DNA of 64,000 bases from Pseudomonas baltica (lineage in GTDB: Bacteria; Pseudomonadota; Gammaproteobacteria; Pseudomonadales; Pseudomonadaceae). The stretch is from the NCBI RefSeq assembly GCF_031880315.1, contig NZ_CP134771.1, positions 6,263,001-6,327,000 on the forward strand, read 5' to 3'. The translations under genes and the position numbers were made by a program. Below, piece after piece: positions 1 through 10,414 of this stretch. Under the pieces are notes generated by a model that saw only the letters and a program-made list of their open reading frames with translations, was not told the origin of the DNA and ran no database searches. How positions within the stretch are numbered: the first letter of the stretch is position 1; each line of letters starts with the position of its first letter.

Positions 1-331
1 GCCAACCTGCGCGACCTCGGTGCGCAAGTTCAACGCGCAGGCCAACGAGCTGGCCAACACTGTGGTGCTCTGCGTGTCTGCCGATCTGCCATTCGCGCAA
101 GCGCGTTTCTGCGGCGCCGAAGGCCTGGAAAACGTCAAGAATCTTTCGACCTTCCGCGCGGCGGAATTCGCCAGCAACTATGGCGTCGCCATCGCCGACG
201 GTCCGCTCAAGGGCCTGACTGCCCGCGCCGTGGTGGTGCTGGACGAGAACGACAAGGTCCTGCACAGCGAGCTGGTCAAGGAAATCAAAGAAGAGCCTGA
301 TTACGAAGCGGCGCTGGCCGTTCTCAAGTAA
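1..331 (+). CDS. tpx: Thiol peroxidase Tpx, 3' part of the gene
   Basis: Atypical 2-Cys peroxiredoxin that reduces hydroperoxides with electrons from thioredoxin. The window opens inside the gene, so the N-terminus is missing. Reading frame 2 begins [10 protein letters not shown], which carries the peroxidatic cysteine (codon 8-10). The resolving cysteine follows in RFCGAEGL, and the conserved LSTFR and [13 protein letters not shown] blocks match the Tpx family closely to the end ([12 protein letters not shown]). About 110 of the usual ~165 residues are present. A hairpin with a T run lies 20 bases after the stop, so the gene probably ends its own transcript. Identification is from family sequence knowledge and is secure. 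Confidence 0.95.
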   Translation, partial: PTCATSVRKFNAQANELANTVVLCVSADLPFAQARFCGAEGLENVKNLSTFRAAEFASNYGVAIADGPLKGLTARAVVVLDENDKVLHSELVKEIKEEPDYEAALAVLK

Positions 332-348
332 TCCGAGCACCTGAACAG

Positions 349-382
349 CAACGGCCTGGCGTTTTCGTCAGGCCGTTTTTAT
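349..382 (+). terminator. Rho-independent terminator after tpx
   Basis: The arms AACGGCCTG and CAGGCCGTT enclose a short loop and are followed by TTTTTATT. It lies just downstream of the tpx stop codon and ahead of the mux operon, which starts 170 bases further on. Confidence 0.85.
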
Positions 383-450
383 TAGTGCGCACGGCCTGGG
401 GCCGTAATGGCATAGTACTGGCGGGGGAAATCAACCCCCTGACATTTCAG

Positions 451-493
451 GATACGTAAATTGCCCGTAAAGGCGCTTTGCTAAATACGTATC
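451..493. promoter_or_regulatory. Inverted repeat upstream of the mux efflux operon
   Basis: GATACGTA (451-458) and TACGTATC (486-493) form exact 8-base arms with a 27-base spacer, about 60 bases before the muxA start. Each arm also contains the palindrome TACGTA. A GGGGG/CCCCC pair lies just upstream (423-439). The position suits an operator or promoter-proximal site, but no regulator gene sits beside the operon and no binding protein can be named. Confidence 0.35.
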
Positions 494-553
494 AATGCTT
501 ATCTTGCATCCCTCTGAATGTAAAAGCCTTCTTGAACAAGGGTCGTCCACCCC

Positions 554-1855
554 ATGCAATCGTCTGATTCGCGCCGTTTTTCCCTTCGCTGGCTGTTGTT
601 CGTCGTGTTGTTGATCGTGTTGGCAGGCGCGGCTTGGTGGTATTGGGCCCATCGCGCTGAAACAGGCCAGGCCGCCGCAGGCCCCGGCGCTACGGCGGGC
701 AGCCATGGTGGACACGCCGGCCGTCGTGCTGGCGGCCCTGGCCGGCCTGGCTTCGGTGGTTCCGAGGAGCCCACGCCGGTGCGCGTGGCGGCGGTCACTC
801 AAGGTGATTTTCCGGTGTACTACAAGGCACTGGGCACGGTGACATCGACCAATACCGTGAGCGTGCGCAGCCGCGTCGCCGGGGAACTGGTCAAGGTCAA
901 TTATCAGGAAGGCCAGGTGGTCAAGGCCGGCGACCTGTTGGCACAGATCGACCCACGCAGCTACCAGATCGCCCTGCAACAGGCGCAAGGTACCCTGGCG
1001 CAGAATCAGGCATTGCTCAAGAACGCGCAGATCGACCTGCAGCGCTACCAGGGGCTGTTCAAGGAGGACAGCATCGCCAAACAGACACTCGACACTCAGG
1101 CGTCTCTGGTGGGGCAGTACCAAGGCACCATCAAGACCAACGAGGCAGCGGTCAACGATGCCAAGTTGAACCTCGATTTCACCCAGATTCGTTCGCCGAT
1201 CAGCGGCCGCGTCGGTTTGCGCCAGCTGGACGTCGGCAACCTGGTGGCGGCCAATGACACCACCGCGCTGGCGGTCATCACCCAGATGCAGCCCATCACC
1301 GTGGTCTTCACCCTGCCGGAAGCCGAGCTCAACCCGGTGCTGGAGCGTTACCATAGTGGCGCTACGCTGCCGGCCGAGGCCTGGGATCGCGGTGACGCCA
1401 AACTGCAGGTCAGTGGCGTACTGGCAAGCCTCGACAACCAGATCGATATCACCACCGGCACCCTGAAGTTCAAGGCCCGCTTCGAGAACCGCGACGAGGC
1501 GCTGTTTCCCAATCAATTCGTCAATATCCGGCTGCTGGCCAACACCCTCAAAAACGTAGTGCTGGCCCCGAGTGCGGCGATTCAGTTCGGCACCGACGGC
1601 AGCTACGTCTATGTGGTCGGCGACGACAAGAAGGTCAGCCTGCGCCAGCTCAAGCTTGGTGCCAGCGACGGCTCTTCGACAGTCATCCTGAACGGCCTCA
1701 AGGCCGGTGAGCGGGTGGTGCTCGAAGGCACCGATCGCCTGCGCGACGGCAATGCCGTGGAGGTGGTCAACGATCCTGGCCAGGTGCCTACCGAACCGCG
1801 TCAGCACCTGCAGGGCAAGGACCAGAACGCCGGCGAAGGCAAGCACGGCGCATGA
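554..1855 (+). CDS. muxA: RND efflux periplasmic adaptor subunit MuxA/MdtA
   Basis: Membrane fusion (adaptor) protein of a tripartite RND pump, bridging the two inner-membrane transporters and the outer-membrane channel encoded next to it. The 433 residues start with a signal-anchor helix (about 12-30), then a Gly/Ala/His-rich spacer (about 36-72), then the HlyD-type barrel-sandwich, hairpin and beta-barrel domains. There is no lipobox, so it is anchored by the N-terminal helix. Its stop overlaps the muxB start (ATGA), showing translational coupling. The order adaptor-RND-RND-OMF is that of muxABC-opmB of P. aeruginosa and mdtABC of E. coli. The family is certain; the symbol rests on this gene order. 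Confidence 0.9.
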   Translation: MQSSDSRRFSLRWLLFVVLLIVLAGAAWWYWAHRAETGQAAAGPGATAGSHGGHAGRRAGGPGRPGFGGSEEPTPVRVAAVTQGDFPVYYKALGTVTSTNTVSVRSRVAGELVKVNYQEGQVVKAGDLLAQIDPRSYQIALQQAQGTLAQNQALLKNAQIDLQRYQGLFKEDSIAKQTLDTQASLVGQYQGTIKTNEAAVNDAKLNLDFTQIRSPISGRVGLRQLDVGNLVAANDTTALAVITQMQPITVVFTLPEAELNPVLERYHSGATLPAEAWDRGDAKLQVSGVLASLDNQIDITTGTLKFKARFENRDEALFPNQFVNIRLLANTLKNVVLAPSAAIQFGTDGSYVYVVGDDKKVSLRQLKLGASDGSSTVILNGLKAGERVVLEGTDRLRDGNAVEVVNDPGQVPTEPRQHLQGKDQNAGEGKHGA

Positions 1856-4800
1856 ACCTCTCCCGCCTGTTCATCCTGCGCCCGGTCGCCACCACGCTGA
1901 GCATGCTGGCGATCATCCTCGCCGGTGCCTTGGCCTATCGGCTGCTGCCGGTCGCAGCGCTGCCGCAGGTGGATTACCCGACCATTCGGGTGATGACCCT
2001 CTACCCGGGCGCCAGCCCCCATGTGATGACCAGTGCGGTGACGGCGCCGCTCGAACGCCAGTTCGGGCAGATGCCCGGGCTGCAGCAGATGGCCTCGACC
2101 AGCTCCGGCGGGGCATCGGTGCTGACCCTGCGTTTCAGCCTCGATATCAATATGGACGTTGCCGAGCAGGAGGTGCAGGCCGCGATCAACGCCGCCACCA
2201 ACCTCCTGCCCAGCGACCTGCCTGCGCCACCGGTTTACAACAAGGTCAATCCCGCCGACACCCCGGTGCTGACGGTGGCGGTCAGTTCGAAAACCATGCC
2301 GCTGCCCAAGCTTAACGATCTGGTCGACACCCGCATGGCGCAGAAGCTGGCGCAGGTATCAGGGGTCGGCATGGTGACCATCGCCGGCGGTCAGCGTCAG
2401 GCGGTACGGATCAAGGTCAACACCCAGGCGCTGGCGTCCCACGGCCTCAATCTCGAAGATGTGCGCACGCTGATCGGCGCTTCCAACGTCAATCAGCCTA
2501 AAGGCAATTTCGACGGCCCTACGCGGGTGGCAATGCTCGATGCCAACGACCAGCTGCGCTCGCCCGAAGAGTACGCCAACCTCATTCTTGCCTACAGCAA
2601 TGGCTCGCCGCTACGGCTCAAGGACGTCGCCGAGATCGCCGATGGCGCCGAAAACGAACGGCTGGCGGCCTGGGCCAACAAAAACCAGGCAGTGCTGCTC
2701 AATATCCAGCGCCAGCCCGGCGCCAACGTCATCGAGGTGGTCGACCGTATCAAGGCGGTCCTGCCGTCGATCACCGACAACCTGCCAGCCGGCTTCGACG
2801 TCACGGTACTGACCGATCGCACCCAGACGATCCGCGCCTCGGTCAAGGATGTGCAGCTCGAGCTGTTCATCGCCATCGCCCTGGTGGTGATGGTCACGTT
2901 CGTCTTCCTGCGCCGCGCCAGCGCCACACTGATCCCCTCGGTGGCGGTGCCGCTGTCGCTGATCGGCACCTTCGGGGTGATGTACGTGGCGGGTTTCTCC
3001 ATCAACAACCTGACGCTCATGGCCATGACCATCGCCACCGGTTTTGTGGTGGACGACGCCATCGTCATGCTGGAGAACATTTCCCGGCACATCGAGGAGG
3101 GCGAAACGCCCCTGCAGGCGGCGCTCAAGGGCGCTCGGCAGATCGGCTTCACCCTGGTGTCGCTGACGGTGTCGCTGATTGCCGTGCTGATTCCGCTGCT
3201 GTTCATGGCCGATGTGGTGGGGCGCCTGTTTCGCGAGTTCGCCATCACGCTGGCGGTCGCGATCCTGATCTCGCTGGTGGTGTCGTTGACCCTGACGCCG
3301 ATGATGTGCGCGCGGTTGCTCAAGCGTGAACCGCAACCCCACGAGCAGGGGCGTTTCTATCGGGCCAGCGGGCTGTGGATCGACTGGCTGATCGAGCGTT
3401 ACAGCCACGGCCTGCGCTGGGTGCTGCGCCATCAACCGCTGACCTTGCTGGTAGCGGTCGCTACCCTGGGCCTGACCGTGGTGCTTTATATCGTGGTACC
3501 CAAGGGCTTCTTTCCGGTGCAGGACACCGGGGTGATCCAGGGGATTTCCGAAGCGCCCCAGGCGATTTCCTTCAAGGCCATGAGCCAGCGCCAGCAGGCG
3601 TTGGCGGACGTCATCCTGCAAGACCCGGACGTCGACAGCCTGTCGTCCTATATCGGTGTCGACGGCGACAATGCCACGCTCAACAGCGGGCGCTTCCTGA
3701 TCAATCTCAAGCCCCACGACCAGCGCAGCCTGACCGCCAGCCAGATCATCACGCGCCTGCAGCCCAAGGTAGACACCCAGGTCGGGGTGCGTCTGTTCAT
3801 GCAGCCGGTGCAAGACCTGACCATCGAGGATCGAGTCAGCCGCACGCAGTACCAGTTCAGCCTGTCGTCACCCGACGCGGATATGCTCGCCACCTGGAGT
3901 GACCGCCTGGTGCAGGCGCTCAAGCAGCATCCGCAACTCACCGATGTGGCCAGCGACCTGCAGGACAAAGGCCTGCAGGTCTATCTGAACATTGACCGGG
4001 ACACCGCCAAGCGCCTGGGCGTCAACGTGTCCGATATCACCAACGCCCTGTACGACGCTTTCGGCCAGCGACAGATATCGACCATCTATACCCAGGCCAG
4101 CCAGTACCGTGTGGTGCTGCAGGCCGCCGACGGCGGGATGATCGGCCCGCAGGCGCTGGAGCAGATTTACGTCAAGACCAGCAACGGCGCGGCAACCTCG
4201 ACCAGCAATACCGCCACCGGCACCAACTCTGGCACCAACACCGAGGCCACCGGTGGGCAGGTGCGGCTGTCGAGCCTGGCCCACATCGAGCAACGGCAGA
4301 CGCAACTGGCGATCACCCACATCGGCCAGTTCCCGGCGGTGATGATGTCGTTCAATCTGGCCGAAGGTGTATCACTGGGCGAAGCAGTGGCGTTGATTGA
4401 GCAGGTACAACACGAGATCGACATGCCGCTGGGCGTGCGCACCGAATTCCAGGGCGCGGCGCAGGCGTTCCAGGCGTCGCTGTCGAGCACCTTGTGGTTG
4501 ATTCTCGCGGCTATCGTGACCATGTACATCGTCCTCGGTGTGCTCTACGAGAGCTTCATCCACCCGATCACCATCCTCTCCACGCTGCCGTCCGCCGCGG
4601 TCGGCGCCTTGCTGGCCCTGATCCTGACCGGCAATGATCTGGGGATGATCGCGATCATCGGTATCATTCTGCTGATCGGGATCGTCAAGAAAAACGCGAT
4701 CATGATGATCGACTTCGCCCTGGACGCTGAGCGCAGCCGCGGCATCGATCCGCAGACGGCGATATTCGAGGCAGCGCTGCTGCGCTTCAGGCCGATTCTG

Positions 4801-5052
4801 ATGACGACGCTGGCGGCGCTGTTCGGGGCCATCCCGCTGATGCTGGCGACGGGTTCCGGTGCCGAGTTGCGGCAGCCGCTGGGGCTGGTGATGGTCGGTG
4901 GGCTGTTGGTGAGCCAGCTGCTGACCTTGTTCACCACGCCGGTGATCTACCTGTATTTCGATCGCCTGGGTCGTCGCTGGCGGCCAAAGGCGCGACCTGC
5001 CGCTCCAGGTGTCGATGACAGTGCCCATGTCGTCAGGCCGAGCCATGAGTGA
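1852..5052 (+). CDS. muxB: RND efflux transporter subunit MuxB/MdtB
   Basis: Proton-driven inner-membrane drug exporter of the HAE1/AcrB superfamily, 1066 residues with the usual 12-helix, two-halves plan. It begins [15 protein letters not shown] and carries the TM4 proton-relay aspartates in [12 protein letters not shown] (about residue 400) and the TM10 lysines in [12 protein letters not shown]. The protein is one of two unlike RND subunits that in the Mdt/Mux systems form a mixed trimer. A Thr/Ser/Asn/Gly-rich low-complexity stretch (about residues 772-803) lies in the second periplasmic loop and makes it somewhat longer than MuxC. It overlaps muxA by four bases and ends six bases before muxC, so all are one operon. 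Confidence 0.92.
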   Translation: MNLSRLFILRPVATTLSMLAIILAGALAYRLLPVAALPQVDYPTIRVMTLYPGASPHVMTSAVTAPLERQFGQMPGLQQMASTSSGGASVLTLRFSLDINMDVAEQEVQAAINAATNLLPSDLPAPPVYNKVNPADTPVLTVAVSSKTMPLPKLNDLVDTRMAQKLAQVSGVGMVTIAGGQRQAVRIKVNTQALASHGLNLEDVRTLIGASNVNQPKGNFDGPTRVAMLDANDQLRSPEEYANLILAYSNGSPLRLKDVAEIADGAENERLAAWANKNQAVLLNIQRQPGANVIEVVDRIKAVLPSITDNLPAGFDVTVLTDRTQTIRASVKDVQLELFIAIALVVMVTFVFLRRASATLIPSVAVPLSLIGTFGVMYVAGFSINNLTLMAMTIATGFVVDDAIVMLENISRHIEEGETPLQAALKGARQIGFTLVSLTVSLIAVLIPLLFMADVVGRLFREFAITLAVAILISLVVSLTLTPMMCARLLKREPQPHEQGRFYRASGLWIDWLIERYSHGLRWVLRHQPLTLLVAVATLGLTVVLYIVVPKGFFPVQDTGVIQGISEAPQAISFKAMSQRQQALADVILQDPDVDSLSSYIGVDGDNATLNSGRFLINLKPHDQRSLTASQIITRLQPKVDTQVGVRLFMQPVQDLTIEDRVSRTQYQFSLSSPDADMLATWSDRLVQALKQHPQLTDVASDLQDKGLQVYLNIDRDTAKRLGVNVSDITNALYDAFGQRQISTIYTQASQYRVVLQAADGGMIGPQALEQIYVKTSNGAATSTSNTATGTNSGTNTEATGGQVRLSSLAHIEQRQTQLAITHIGQFPAVMMSFNLAEGVSLGEAVALIEQVQHEIDMPLGVRTEFQGAAQAFQASLSSTLWLILAAIVTMYIVLGVLYESFIHPITILSTLPSAAVGALLALILTGNDLGMIAIIGIILLIGIVKKNAIMMIDFALDAERSRGIDPQTAIFEAALLRFRPILMTTLAALFGAIPLMLATGSGAELRQPLGLVMVGGLLVSQLLTLFTTPVIYLYFDRLGRRWRPKARPAAPGVDDSAHVVRPSHE

Positions 5053-5058
5053 CGCGCG

Positions 5059-8000
5059 ATGAACATCTCCGGACCGTTTATCCGTCGTCCTGTCGCCACG
5101 CTGCTGCTGAGCCTGGCGGTCATGCTGCTGGGCGGCGTGGCGTTCCGACTACTACCGGTCTCACCGTTGCCGCAGATGGATTTTCCGGTGATCGTGGTTT
5201 CGGCGCAGCTGGCTGGCGCCAGCCCAGAGGTCATGGCGTCGACTGTGGCCACGCCGCTCGAACGGGCGTTTGGCAGCATCGCCGGTGTCACCAGCCTCAA
5301 CAGCCGCTCCACTCAGGGCTCGACCCGGGTGATCCTGCAGTTCGACCTCAAGCGCGATATCAACGGCGCCGCCCGCGAAGTGCAAGCCGCCATCAACGCC
5401 TCGCGCTCGCTGTTGCCCAGCGGTATGCGCAGCATGCCTACCTACAAGAAGGTCAACCCCTCGCAAGCGCCGATCATGGTACTGGCACTGACCTCCACGG
5501 TATTGCAGAAGGGCGAGCTCTACGACCTGGCCTCGACCATCCTGTCCCAGAGCCTGTCTCAGGTGAATGGTGTCGGCGAGGTGCAGGTGGGCGGCAGTTC
5601 GTTGCCAGCGGTGCGGGTCGAGCTCGAGCCTCAGGCGCTGAGCCATTACGCGGTGTCGCTGGATGATGTGCGCAGTGCGATCGCCAATGCCAATGTGCGC
5701 CAGCCCACCGGCTTCGTCGAAGATGCCGCCAACAGCTGGCAGGTGCAAACCAACGACCAGCTGGAAAAAGCCAAGGATTACCGGCCGCTGATCATCCGCA
5801 CCCAGGACGGCGCGGTGTTGCGGCTGTCGGACGTCGCTCGAGTCAGCGATGCGGTCGAGAACCGTTACAACGCGGGCTTCTTCAACAAGCAGGCGGCGGT
5901 GTTGCTGGTGATCAACCGCCAGACCGGCGCCAACATCATCGAGACGGTCAAGCAGATCAAGGCCCAGCTGCCGGCGTTGGCGTCGTTGCTGCCGGCCAGC
6001 GTCAAGCTCGACCTGGCAATGGATCGCTCGCCGGTGATCACCGCCAACCTGCACGAGGCCGAATTGACCCTGTTGATCGCCGTGGGCCTGGTGATCCTGG
6101 TGGTGTTCCTGTTTCTCGGCAATTTCCGCGCGTCGGTGATTCCGTCGCTGGCGGTGCCCGTGTCCTTGATCGGCACGTTCGCGGTGATGTATCTGTACGG
6201 GTTTTCACTCAACAACCTGTCGTTGATGGCGTTGATTCTTGCCACCGGGTTGGTGGTGGACGATGCCATCGTGGTGCTGGAGAACATTTCGCGGCGCATC
6301 GACGAGGGTGAAGCGCCGCTACAGGCTTCTTATAATGGCGCCCGCGAAGTGGGATTCACGCTGCTGGCGATGAACGTGTCGCTGGTGGCGGTGTTTCTGT
6401 CGATCCTGTTCATGGGCGGCCTGGTGGAAATGTTGTTCCGCGAGTTTTCCATCACCTTGGCGGCGGCGGTGCTGGTGTCGTTGCTGGTGTCGGTGACGCT
6501 GACGCCGATGCTCTGTTCGCGCTGGCTGCAGCCCCACAGCCCGGGTGACGAAAACCGCCTGCAGCGCGCCAGTGCGCGGCTCAACGAACGGCTGGTGGCC
6601 GGCTACGATCGCACCCTGGGCTGGGTCCTGCGTCACCCGCGCCTGACCTTGCTGGTGCTGCTGGTGACCATTGGCGTCAACGTCGCCTTGTACATCGTGG
6701 TGCCCAAGACCTTGCTGCCGCAGCAGGACACCGGGCAGTTGATGGGCTTTATCCGGGGTGACGACGGCATGTCGTTCGCGGTGATGCAGCCGAAGATGGA
6801 AATCTATCGCCACGCCTTGCTGGCGGACAAATCGGTGGCCAGCGTCGCCGGCTTTATCGGCGGCAACAACGGCACCAACAACGCTACCGTACTGGTGCGC
6901 CTCAAGCCCATCGAACAGCGTGACGACAACGCCCAGCAGATCATCGACCGGCTGCGCAAGGATTTGCCACCGGTGCCCGGCGCACGGCTGTTCCTGATGG
7001 CTGACCAGGACTTGCAGTTTGGCGGCGCCCGTGACCAGCAGACTTCGCAGTACAACTATGTGGTGCAGAGCGACGACCTGGCGGCGCTGCGCCTGTGGTT
7101 TCCCAAGGTGGTCGCGGCCTTTCGCGGTTTGCCGCAGCTGACGGCCATCGATGCCCGCGAAGGCCACGGCACCGCGCAGGTCACGTTGGTGGTGGACCGC
7201 GATCAGGCCAAGCGCCTGGGCATCGACATGAACAGGGTCACGGCGGTGCTCAACAACGCCTATAGCCAGCGGCAGATTTCGACCATCTACGACAGCCTCA
7301 ACCAGTACAAGGTGGTGATGGAAATCAACCCCAAGTACGCCCAGGACCCGATCACCCTCAATCAGGTACAGATCATTACCGAGGCCGGGGCCACGGTGCC
7401 GCTGTCGGCGATCGCCCATTACGAAAACAGCCTGGCGGACGATTCGGTCAGCCATGAAGGGCAGTTCGCCTCCGAAGACATCTCCTTCGACCTGGCCGAG
7501 GGTGTTTCCCTGGATCAGGCGGGAGCGGCAATCGAGCGGGCACTGGCCGGCGTTGGCCTGCCGTCGAGCATCATCGTCAAGAATGGCGGTACCGGCGGTG
7601 CCTTCGCGGCGGCGCAGAAGGGCCAGCCGCTGATGATTCTGGGCGCGCTGGTGATGGTCTATCTGGTGCTCGGGATCCTCTACGAAAGCTATGTACACCC
7701 GCTGACCATCCTCTCGACCTTGCCGTCGGCGGGAGTAGGGGCGTTGCTGGCCATTTACCTGACGGGGGGCGAGTTCAGCCTGATCTCGCTGCTGGGGCTG
7801 TTTCTGTTGATCGGCGTGGTGAAGAAAAACGCCATCCTGATGATCGACCTGGCCTTGCAGCTCGAACGCAATGAAGGCATGACGCCGCTGGAGTCGATTC
7901 GCCACGCGTGCCTGCAACGCCTGCGGCCGATCCTGATGACCACCATGGCGGCCATCCTCGGCGCCCTGCCGCTGTTGCTGGGCACGGCCGCTGGGGCCGA

Positions 8001-8166
8001 GATGCGCCGCCCGCTGGGCCTGACCATCATTGGCGGGCTGGTGCTCAGCCAGATCTTGACGCTTTACACCACGCCTGTTGTTTACCTTTCTCTGGATCGC
8101 CTTCGTCACCGGGTCAACCGCTGGCGTGGGGTGCGTACCGATGTTGCCCTGGAAACTCCGCTATGA
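5059..8166 (+). CDS. muxC: RND efflux transporter subunit MuxC/MdtC
   Basis: Second inner-membrane RND transporter of the pump, 1035 residues. The N-terminus MNISGPFIRRPVATLL and the TM4 motif VVDDAIVVLENI (about residue 400) are typical of the MdtC/MuxC branch, as is GVVKKNAILMIDLA in TM10. In the related E. coli MdtBC complex two B and one C subunits form the working trimer; the same is inferred here. It starts six bases after muxB and its stop overlaps the opmB start (ATGA), so its translation is coupled on both sides. Confidence 0.92.
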   Translation: MNISGPFIRRPVATLLLSLAVMLLGGVAFRLLPVSPLPQMDFPVIVVSAQLAGASPEVMASTVATPLERAFGSIAGVTSLNSRSTQGSTRVILQFDLKRDINGAAREVQAAINASRSLLPSGMRSMPTYKKVNPSQAPIMVLALTSTVLQKGELYDLASTILSQSLSQVNGVGEVQVGGSSLPAVRVELEPQALSHYAVSLDDVRSAIANANVRQPTGFVEDAANSWQVQTNDQLEKAKDYRPLIIRTQDGAVLRLSDVARVSDAVENRYNAGFFNKQAAVLLVINRQTGANIIETVKQIKAQLPALASLLPASVKLDLAMDRSPVITANLHEAELTLLIAVGLVILVVFLFLGNFRASVIPSLAVPVSLIGTFAVMYLYGFSLNNLSLMALILATGLVVDDAIVVLENISRRIDEGEAPLQASYNGAREVGFTLLAMNVSLVAVFLSILFMGGLVEMLFREFSITLAAAVLVSLLVSVTLTPMLCSRWLQPHSPGDENRLQRASARLNERLVAGYDRTLGWVLRHPRLTLLVLLVTIGVNVALYIVVPKTLLPQQDTGQLMGFIRGDDGMSFAVMQPKMEIYRHALLADKSVASVAGFIGGNNGTNNATVLVRLKPIEQRDDNAQQIIDRLRKDLPPVPGARLFLMADQDLQFGGARDQQTSQYNYVVQSDDLAALRLWFPKVVAAFRGLPQLTAIDAREGHGTAQVTLVVDRDQAKRLGIDMNRVTAVLNNAYSQRQISTIYDSLNQYKVVMEINPKYAQDPITLNQVQIITEAGATVPLSAIAHYENSLADDSVSHEGQFASEDISFDLAEGVSLDQAGAAIERALAGVGLPSSIIVKNGGTGGAFAAAQKGQPLMILGALVMVYLVLGILYESYVHPLTILSTLPSAGVGALLAIYLTGGEFSLISLLGLFLLIGVVKKNAILMIDLALQLERNEGMTPLESIRHACLQRLRPILMTTMAAILGALPLLLGTAAGAEMRRPLGLTIIGGLVLSQILTLYTTPVVYLSLDRLRHRVNRWRGVRTDVALETPL

Positions 8167-9647
8167 CTGCTCGTTTGCCTGATTCCCAGCCCTGCGCGTT
8201 GACCGTGCGGCTGTTCGCCGCCCGCGGGTCACGCGTTGCAGGGCTTGCCTTGTGCGGGTTGATGCTGAGCGCGTGCGCCGTGGGGCCGGACTACCATCGC
8301 CCGGCAATCGCCGCGCCCGCGCAGTTCAAGGAAGCCGCGGGTTGGCGTCAGGCACAGCCCAGTGATGCCTTGGCACGCGGGGCCTGGTGGGAGCTGTATG
8401 GCGACGCGCAACTCGACGGGCTGGTGGAGCAGCTCAATCGGTCCAACCAGACAGTCGCGCAATACGAGGCCCAGTATCGCCAGGCGGCGGCACTGGTGCG
8501 CAGCGCCCGTGGCGCGTTCTTCCCCAGTGTGACGCTGGATGTCAGCAAGAGCCGCGCGAGCCAGGGCACCGGCAGCAGCGGTTCGAGCCTGAGCAGTTCC
8601 AGCAGCGGTATCCGCGACACTCACAACGCCCAGCTTGGGGTCAGCTGGGAAGCCGATGTATGGGGCCGCTTGCGTCGTGGCCTGGAGGCCGATACTGCCA
8701 GCGCCCAGGCCAGCTATGCCGATCTGGCGGCGATGCGCCTGAGCCTGCAATCGCAGCTGGTGCAAGCCTATCTGCAGTTGCGGGTGCTGGATGAACAGAA
8801 GCGCCTGCTGGAATCGACGCTGGAGACCTACCAGCGCTCCCTGACCCTCACCCAGAACCAGTACAAGGCCGGTATCTCGGGCCAGGATGCGGTGGCCCAG
8901 GCGCAGACCCAGCTGAAGTCGACCCAGGCCGACCTGATCGACCTGATCTGGCAGCGGGCTCAGCAGGAAAACGCGATCGCCGTGCTCACTGGCCAGGCCC
9001 CGGCAAATTTCAGCGTGGCGCCGGTGCAGAGCGTGCCGCAGCTACCGCAGATCCCGCTGGGCGTGCCGTCGCAATGGCTGGAGAGGCGCCCCGATATTGC
9101 TTCAGCCGAGCGAGCTGTCATCGCTGCCAATGCCAATATCGGCGTGGCCAAGACCGCTTACTACCCGGATCTGACCTTGAGCATGGCCGGCGGCTATAGC
9201 AGCAGTACCTTTGCCAATTGGATCTCCCTGCCTAACCGTTTCTGGTCGGTGGGGCCGCAGTTGGCCATGACCCTGTTCGACGGCGGCCAGCGTGCTGCCG
9301 AGGTGCAACGTACCGAGGCCGTCTACGACCAGACGGTGGCGCAATACCGGCAGACGGTGCTCAACGGTTTTCAGGAAGTGGAAAACTACCTGAGCCAGTT
9401 GAAGGTGTACGAAGACGAGGCGGGGGTTCGTCAGCAAGCGCTGGATGCGGCCCGGCAGTCGCTGCGCTTGACTACCAATCAGTACCGCGCTGGGGTGATC
9501 GGCTATCTGGATGTGGTGACGGTGCAGGCCACGGCGTTGAATAATGAGCGCACCGTGCTGGCGTTACAGCAAAGCCGGCTGATTGCCAGCGTGCAGTTGA
9601 TCGCCGCGCTGGGTGGTGGTTGGGATGGGGAATTGAATCGGCCGTAA
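8163..9647 (+). CDS. opmB: Outer-membrane efflux channel lipoprotein OpmB (NodT family)
   Basis: TolC/NodT-type outer-membrane factor that completes the MuxABC pump. The ATG at 8163 overlaps the muxC stop as ATGA and gives 494 residues. A hydrophobic signal ends in the lipobox LMLSAC (Cys about residue 38), followed by AVGPDYHRP, the conserved start of mature RND outer-membrane lipoproteins. Two tandem OEP repeats follow, with RRPDIASAERAVIAANANIGVAKTA in the expected place split across the equatorial region. The N-terminal extension before the signal core is rather long. A longer reading frame runs upstream, but it lies wholly inside muxC and lacks a plausible start. Confidence 0.92.
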   Translation: MTARLPDSQPCALTVRLFAARGSRVAGLALCGLMLSACAVGPDYHRPAIAAPAQFKEAAGWRQAQPSDALARGAWWELYGDAQLDGLVEQLNRSNQTVAQYEAQYRQAAALVRSARGAFFPSVTLDVSKSRASQGTGSSGSSLSSSSSGIRDTHNAQLGVSWEADVWGRLRRGLEADTASAQASYADLAAMRLSLQSQLVQAYLQLRVLDEQKRLLESTLETYQRSLTLTQNQYKAGISGQDAVAQAQTQLKSTQADLIDLIWQRAQQENAIAVLTGQAPANFSVAPVQSVPQLPQIPLGVPSQWLERRPDIASAERAVIAANANIGVAKTAYYPDLTLSMAGGYSSSTFANWISLPNRFWSVGPQLAMTLFDGGQRAAEVQRTEAVYDQTVAQYRQTVLNGFQEVENYLSQLKVYEDEAGVRQQALDAARQSLRLTTNQYRAGVIGYLDVVTVQATALNNERTVLALQQSRLIASVQLIAALGGGWDGELNRP

Positions 9648-9670
9648 TGTACGGCTCAGGTGCGACTTGC

Positions 9671-9756
9671 ACTGTGGGAGCAAAGCTTGCTCGCGAAGGT
9701 GTCGGCGGCCAATGGTGCTACGCCTGACGTCTTCGCGGGCAAGCCTCGCTCCTGCA
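9671..9756. repeat. REPIN (paired REP elements in inverted orientation)
   Basis: CTGTGGGAGCAAAGCTTGCTCGC and GCGGGCAAGCCTCGCTCCTGCAG face each other in the gap between opmB and the convergent SCP2 gene. These are the common Pseudomonas extragenic palindromes; the pair can fold into one long hairpin. Confidence 0.8.
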
Positions 9757-9770
9757 GAGGTAACGAGCGC

Positions 9771-10085
9771 TTAGACCGGGAACAGCTCGCTCAACTTCAT
9801 CGCCAGCATCATGTCGCCTTCAGCGCGCAGCTTGCCGCCCATGAACGCCTGCATGCCGTCGGTCTCGCCGCTGACGATGCCCTTGAGCGTTTCGCTGTCC
9901 ATCACCAGAGTGACCTGGGCGTCCGGGTTTTCGCCTTCCTGCAGTTCGCAGGTGCTGTCCTTGACGATCAGCGAGAAGTTCTCGGTCTCGTCGATGCGGA
10001 AACCGAACACCAGGTCCAGGCCGCCGGCGGCAGCGGGATTGAACTTGGCCTTCATCTTTTCAACGGCTTTGGCTACATCGGTCAT
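9771..10085 (-). CDS. SCP2 sterol-binding domain-containing protein
   Basis: Small single-domain SCP2/sterol carrier protein, 104 residues from MTDVAKAVEKMKAKFNP. The family binds lipids or other hydrophobic ligands in a five-strand, alpha-helical fold. Typical features visible here are the N-terminal helix, DLVFGFRIDE, CTLVM-type strand (QVTLVMDSETLKGI) and the C-terminal motif DMMLAMKLSELFPV. The ATG at 10085 is preferred to an upstream in-frame start because the extra 57 residues are unlike the family. The gene stands alone between a REPIN and an AT-rich gap, and its ligand cannot be inferred. Confidence 0.85.
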   Translation of the reverse strand: MTDVAKAVEKMKAKFNPAAAGGLDLVFGFRIDETENFSLIVKDSTCELQEGENPDAQVTLVMDSETLKGIVSGETDGMQAFMGGKLRAEGDMMLAMKLSELFPV

Positions 10086-10281
10086 GGCGCGTTCCTTATT
10101 GGGTGATTTGAGCAACCGCCCGGGGTCCAGGCGGGCGCTGATGGGGGTGGTTGGAAATTGACCACTCCCAAAGCAGGACCCGACGAGGTTAGGGGGCCTC
10201 CAGCGAGCTGTCAACGAAAACATACAAGCGTTTGAAAAGCTCGTTTGAATTAACATTCAGGCACTCGTGGGCTAACAGCAA

Positions 10282-10313
10282 AAGGGGCCAGTTCTGCTCC
10301 TGCTTGGCCCCTT
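10282..10313. other. Hairpin in the 329-base gap between the SCP2 gene and the DUF934 gene
   Basis: AAGGGGCCA (10282-10290) and TGGCCCCTT (10305-10313) are perfect 9-base arms around a 14-base loop. The remaining part of the 10086-10414 gap is AT-richer and should hold the promoter of the leftward SCP2 gene. I see no gene in it. The hairpin has no T run on either strand, so a terminator role is uncertain. Confidence 0.45.
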
Positions 10314-10334
10314 CATCACTAAGCCCCCCCCGAA

Positions 10335-10366
10335 AACGGCAAAAGGCCGAATGATCGGCCTTTTGG
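10335..10366 (-). terminator. Terminator of the cysI-DUF934 operon
   Basis: AAAAGGCCGA (10341-10350) and TCGGCCTTTT (10355-10364) form a perfect 10-base stem with a 4-base loop, 50 bases past the DUF934 stop on the minus strand. The stem itself ends in TTTT, as expected of a factor-independent terminator. Confidence 0.75.
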
Positions 10367-10414
10367 CGTGTTTGGCTGCCATGACGGCAGCCAATGGCAG
10401 GCTTGTAACGGACC

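Noticed and set aside
6319..8109. 596-codon minus-strand open frame over muxC
   Set aside because: Antisense to a well-supported RND gene; Arg/Gln/His-rich shadow protein.
7908..8162. Longer N-terminus for opmB starting inside muxC
   Set aside because: The 85 extra residues precede the lipoprotein signal and are a shifted reading of muxC; the ATGA overlap start at 8163 is clear.
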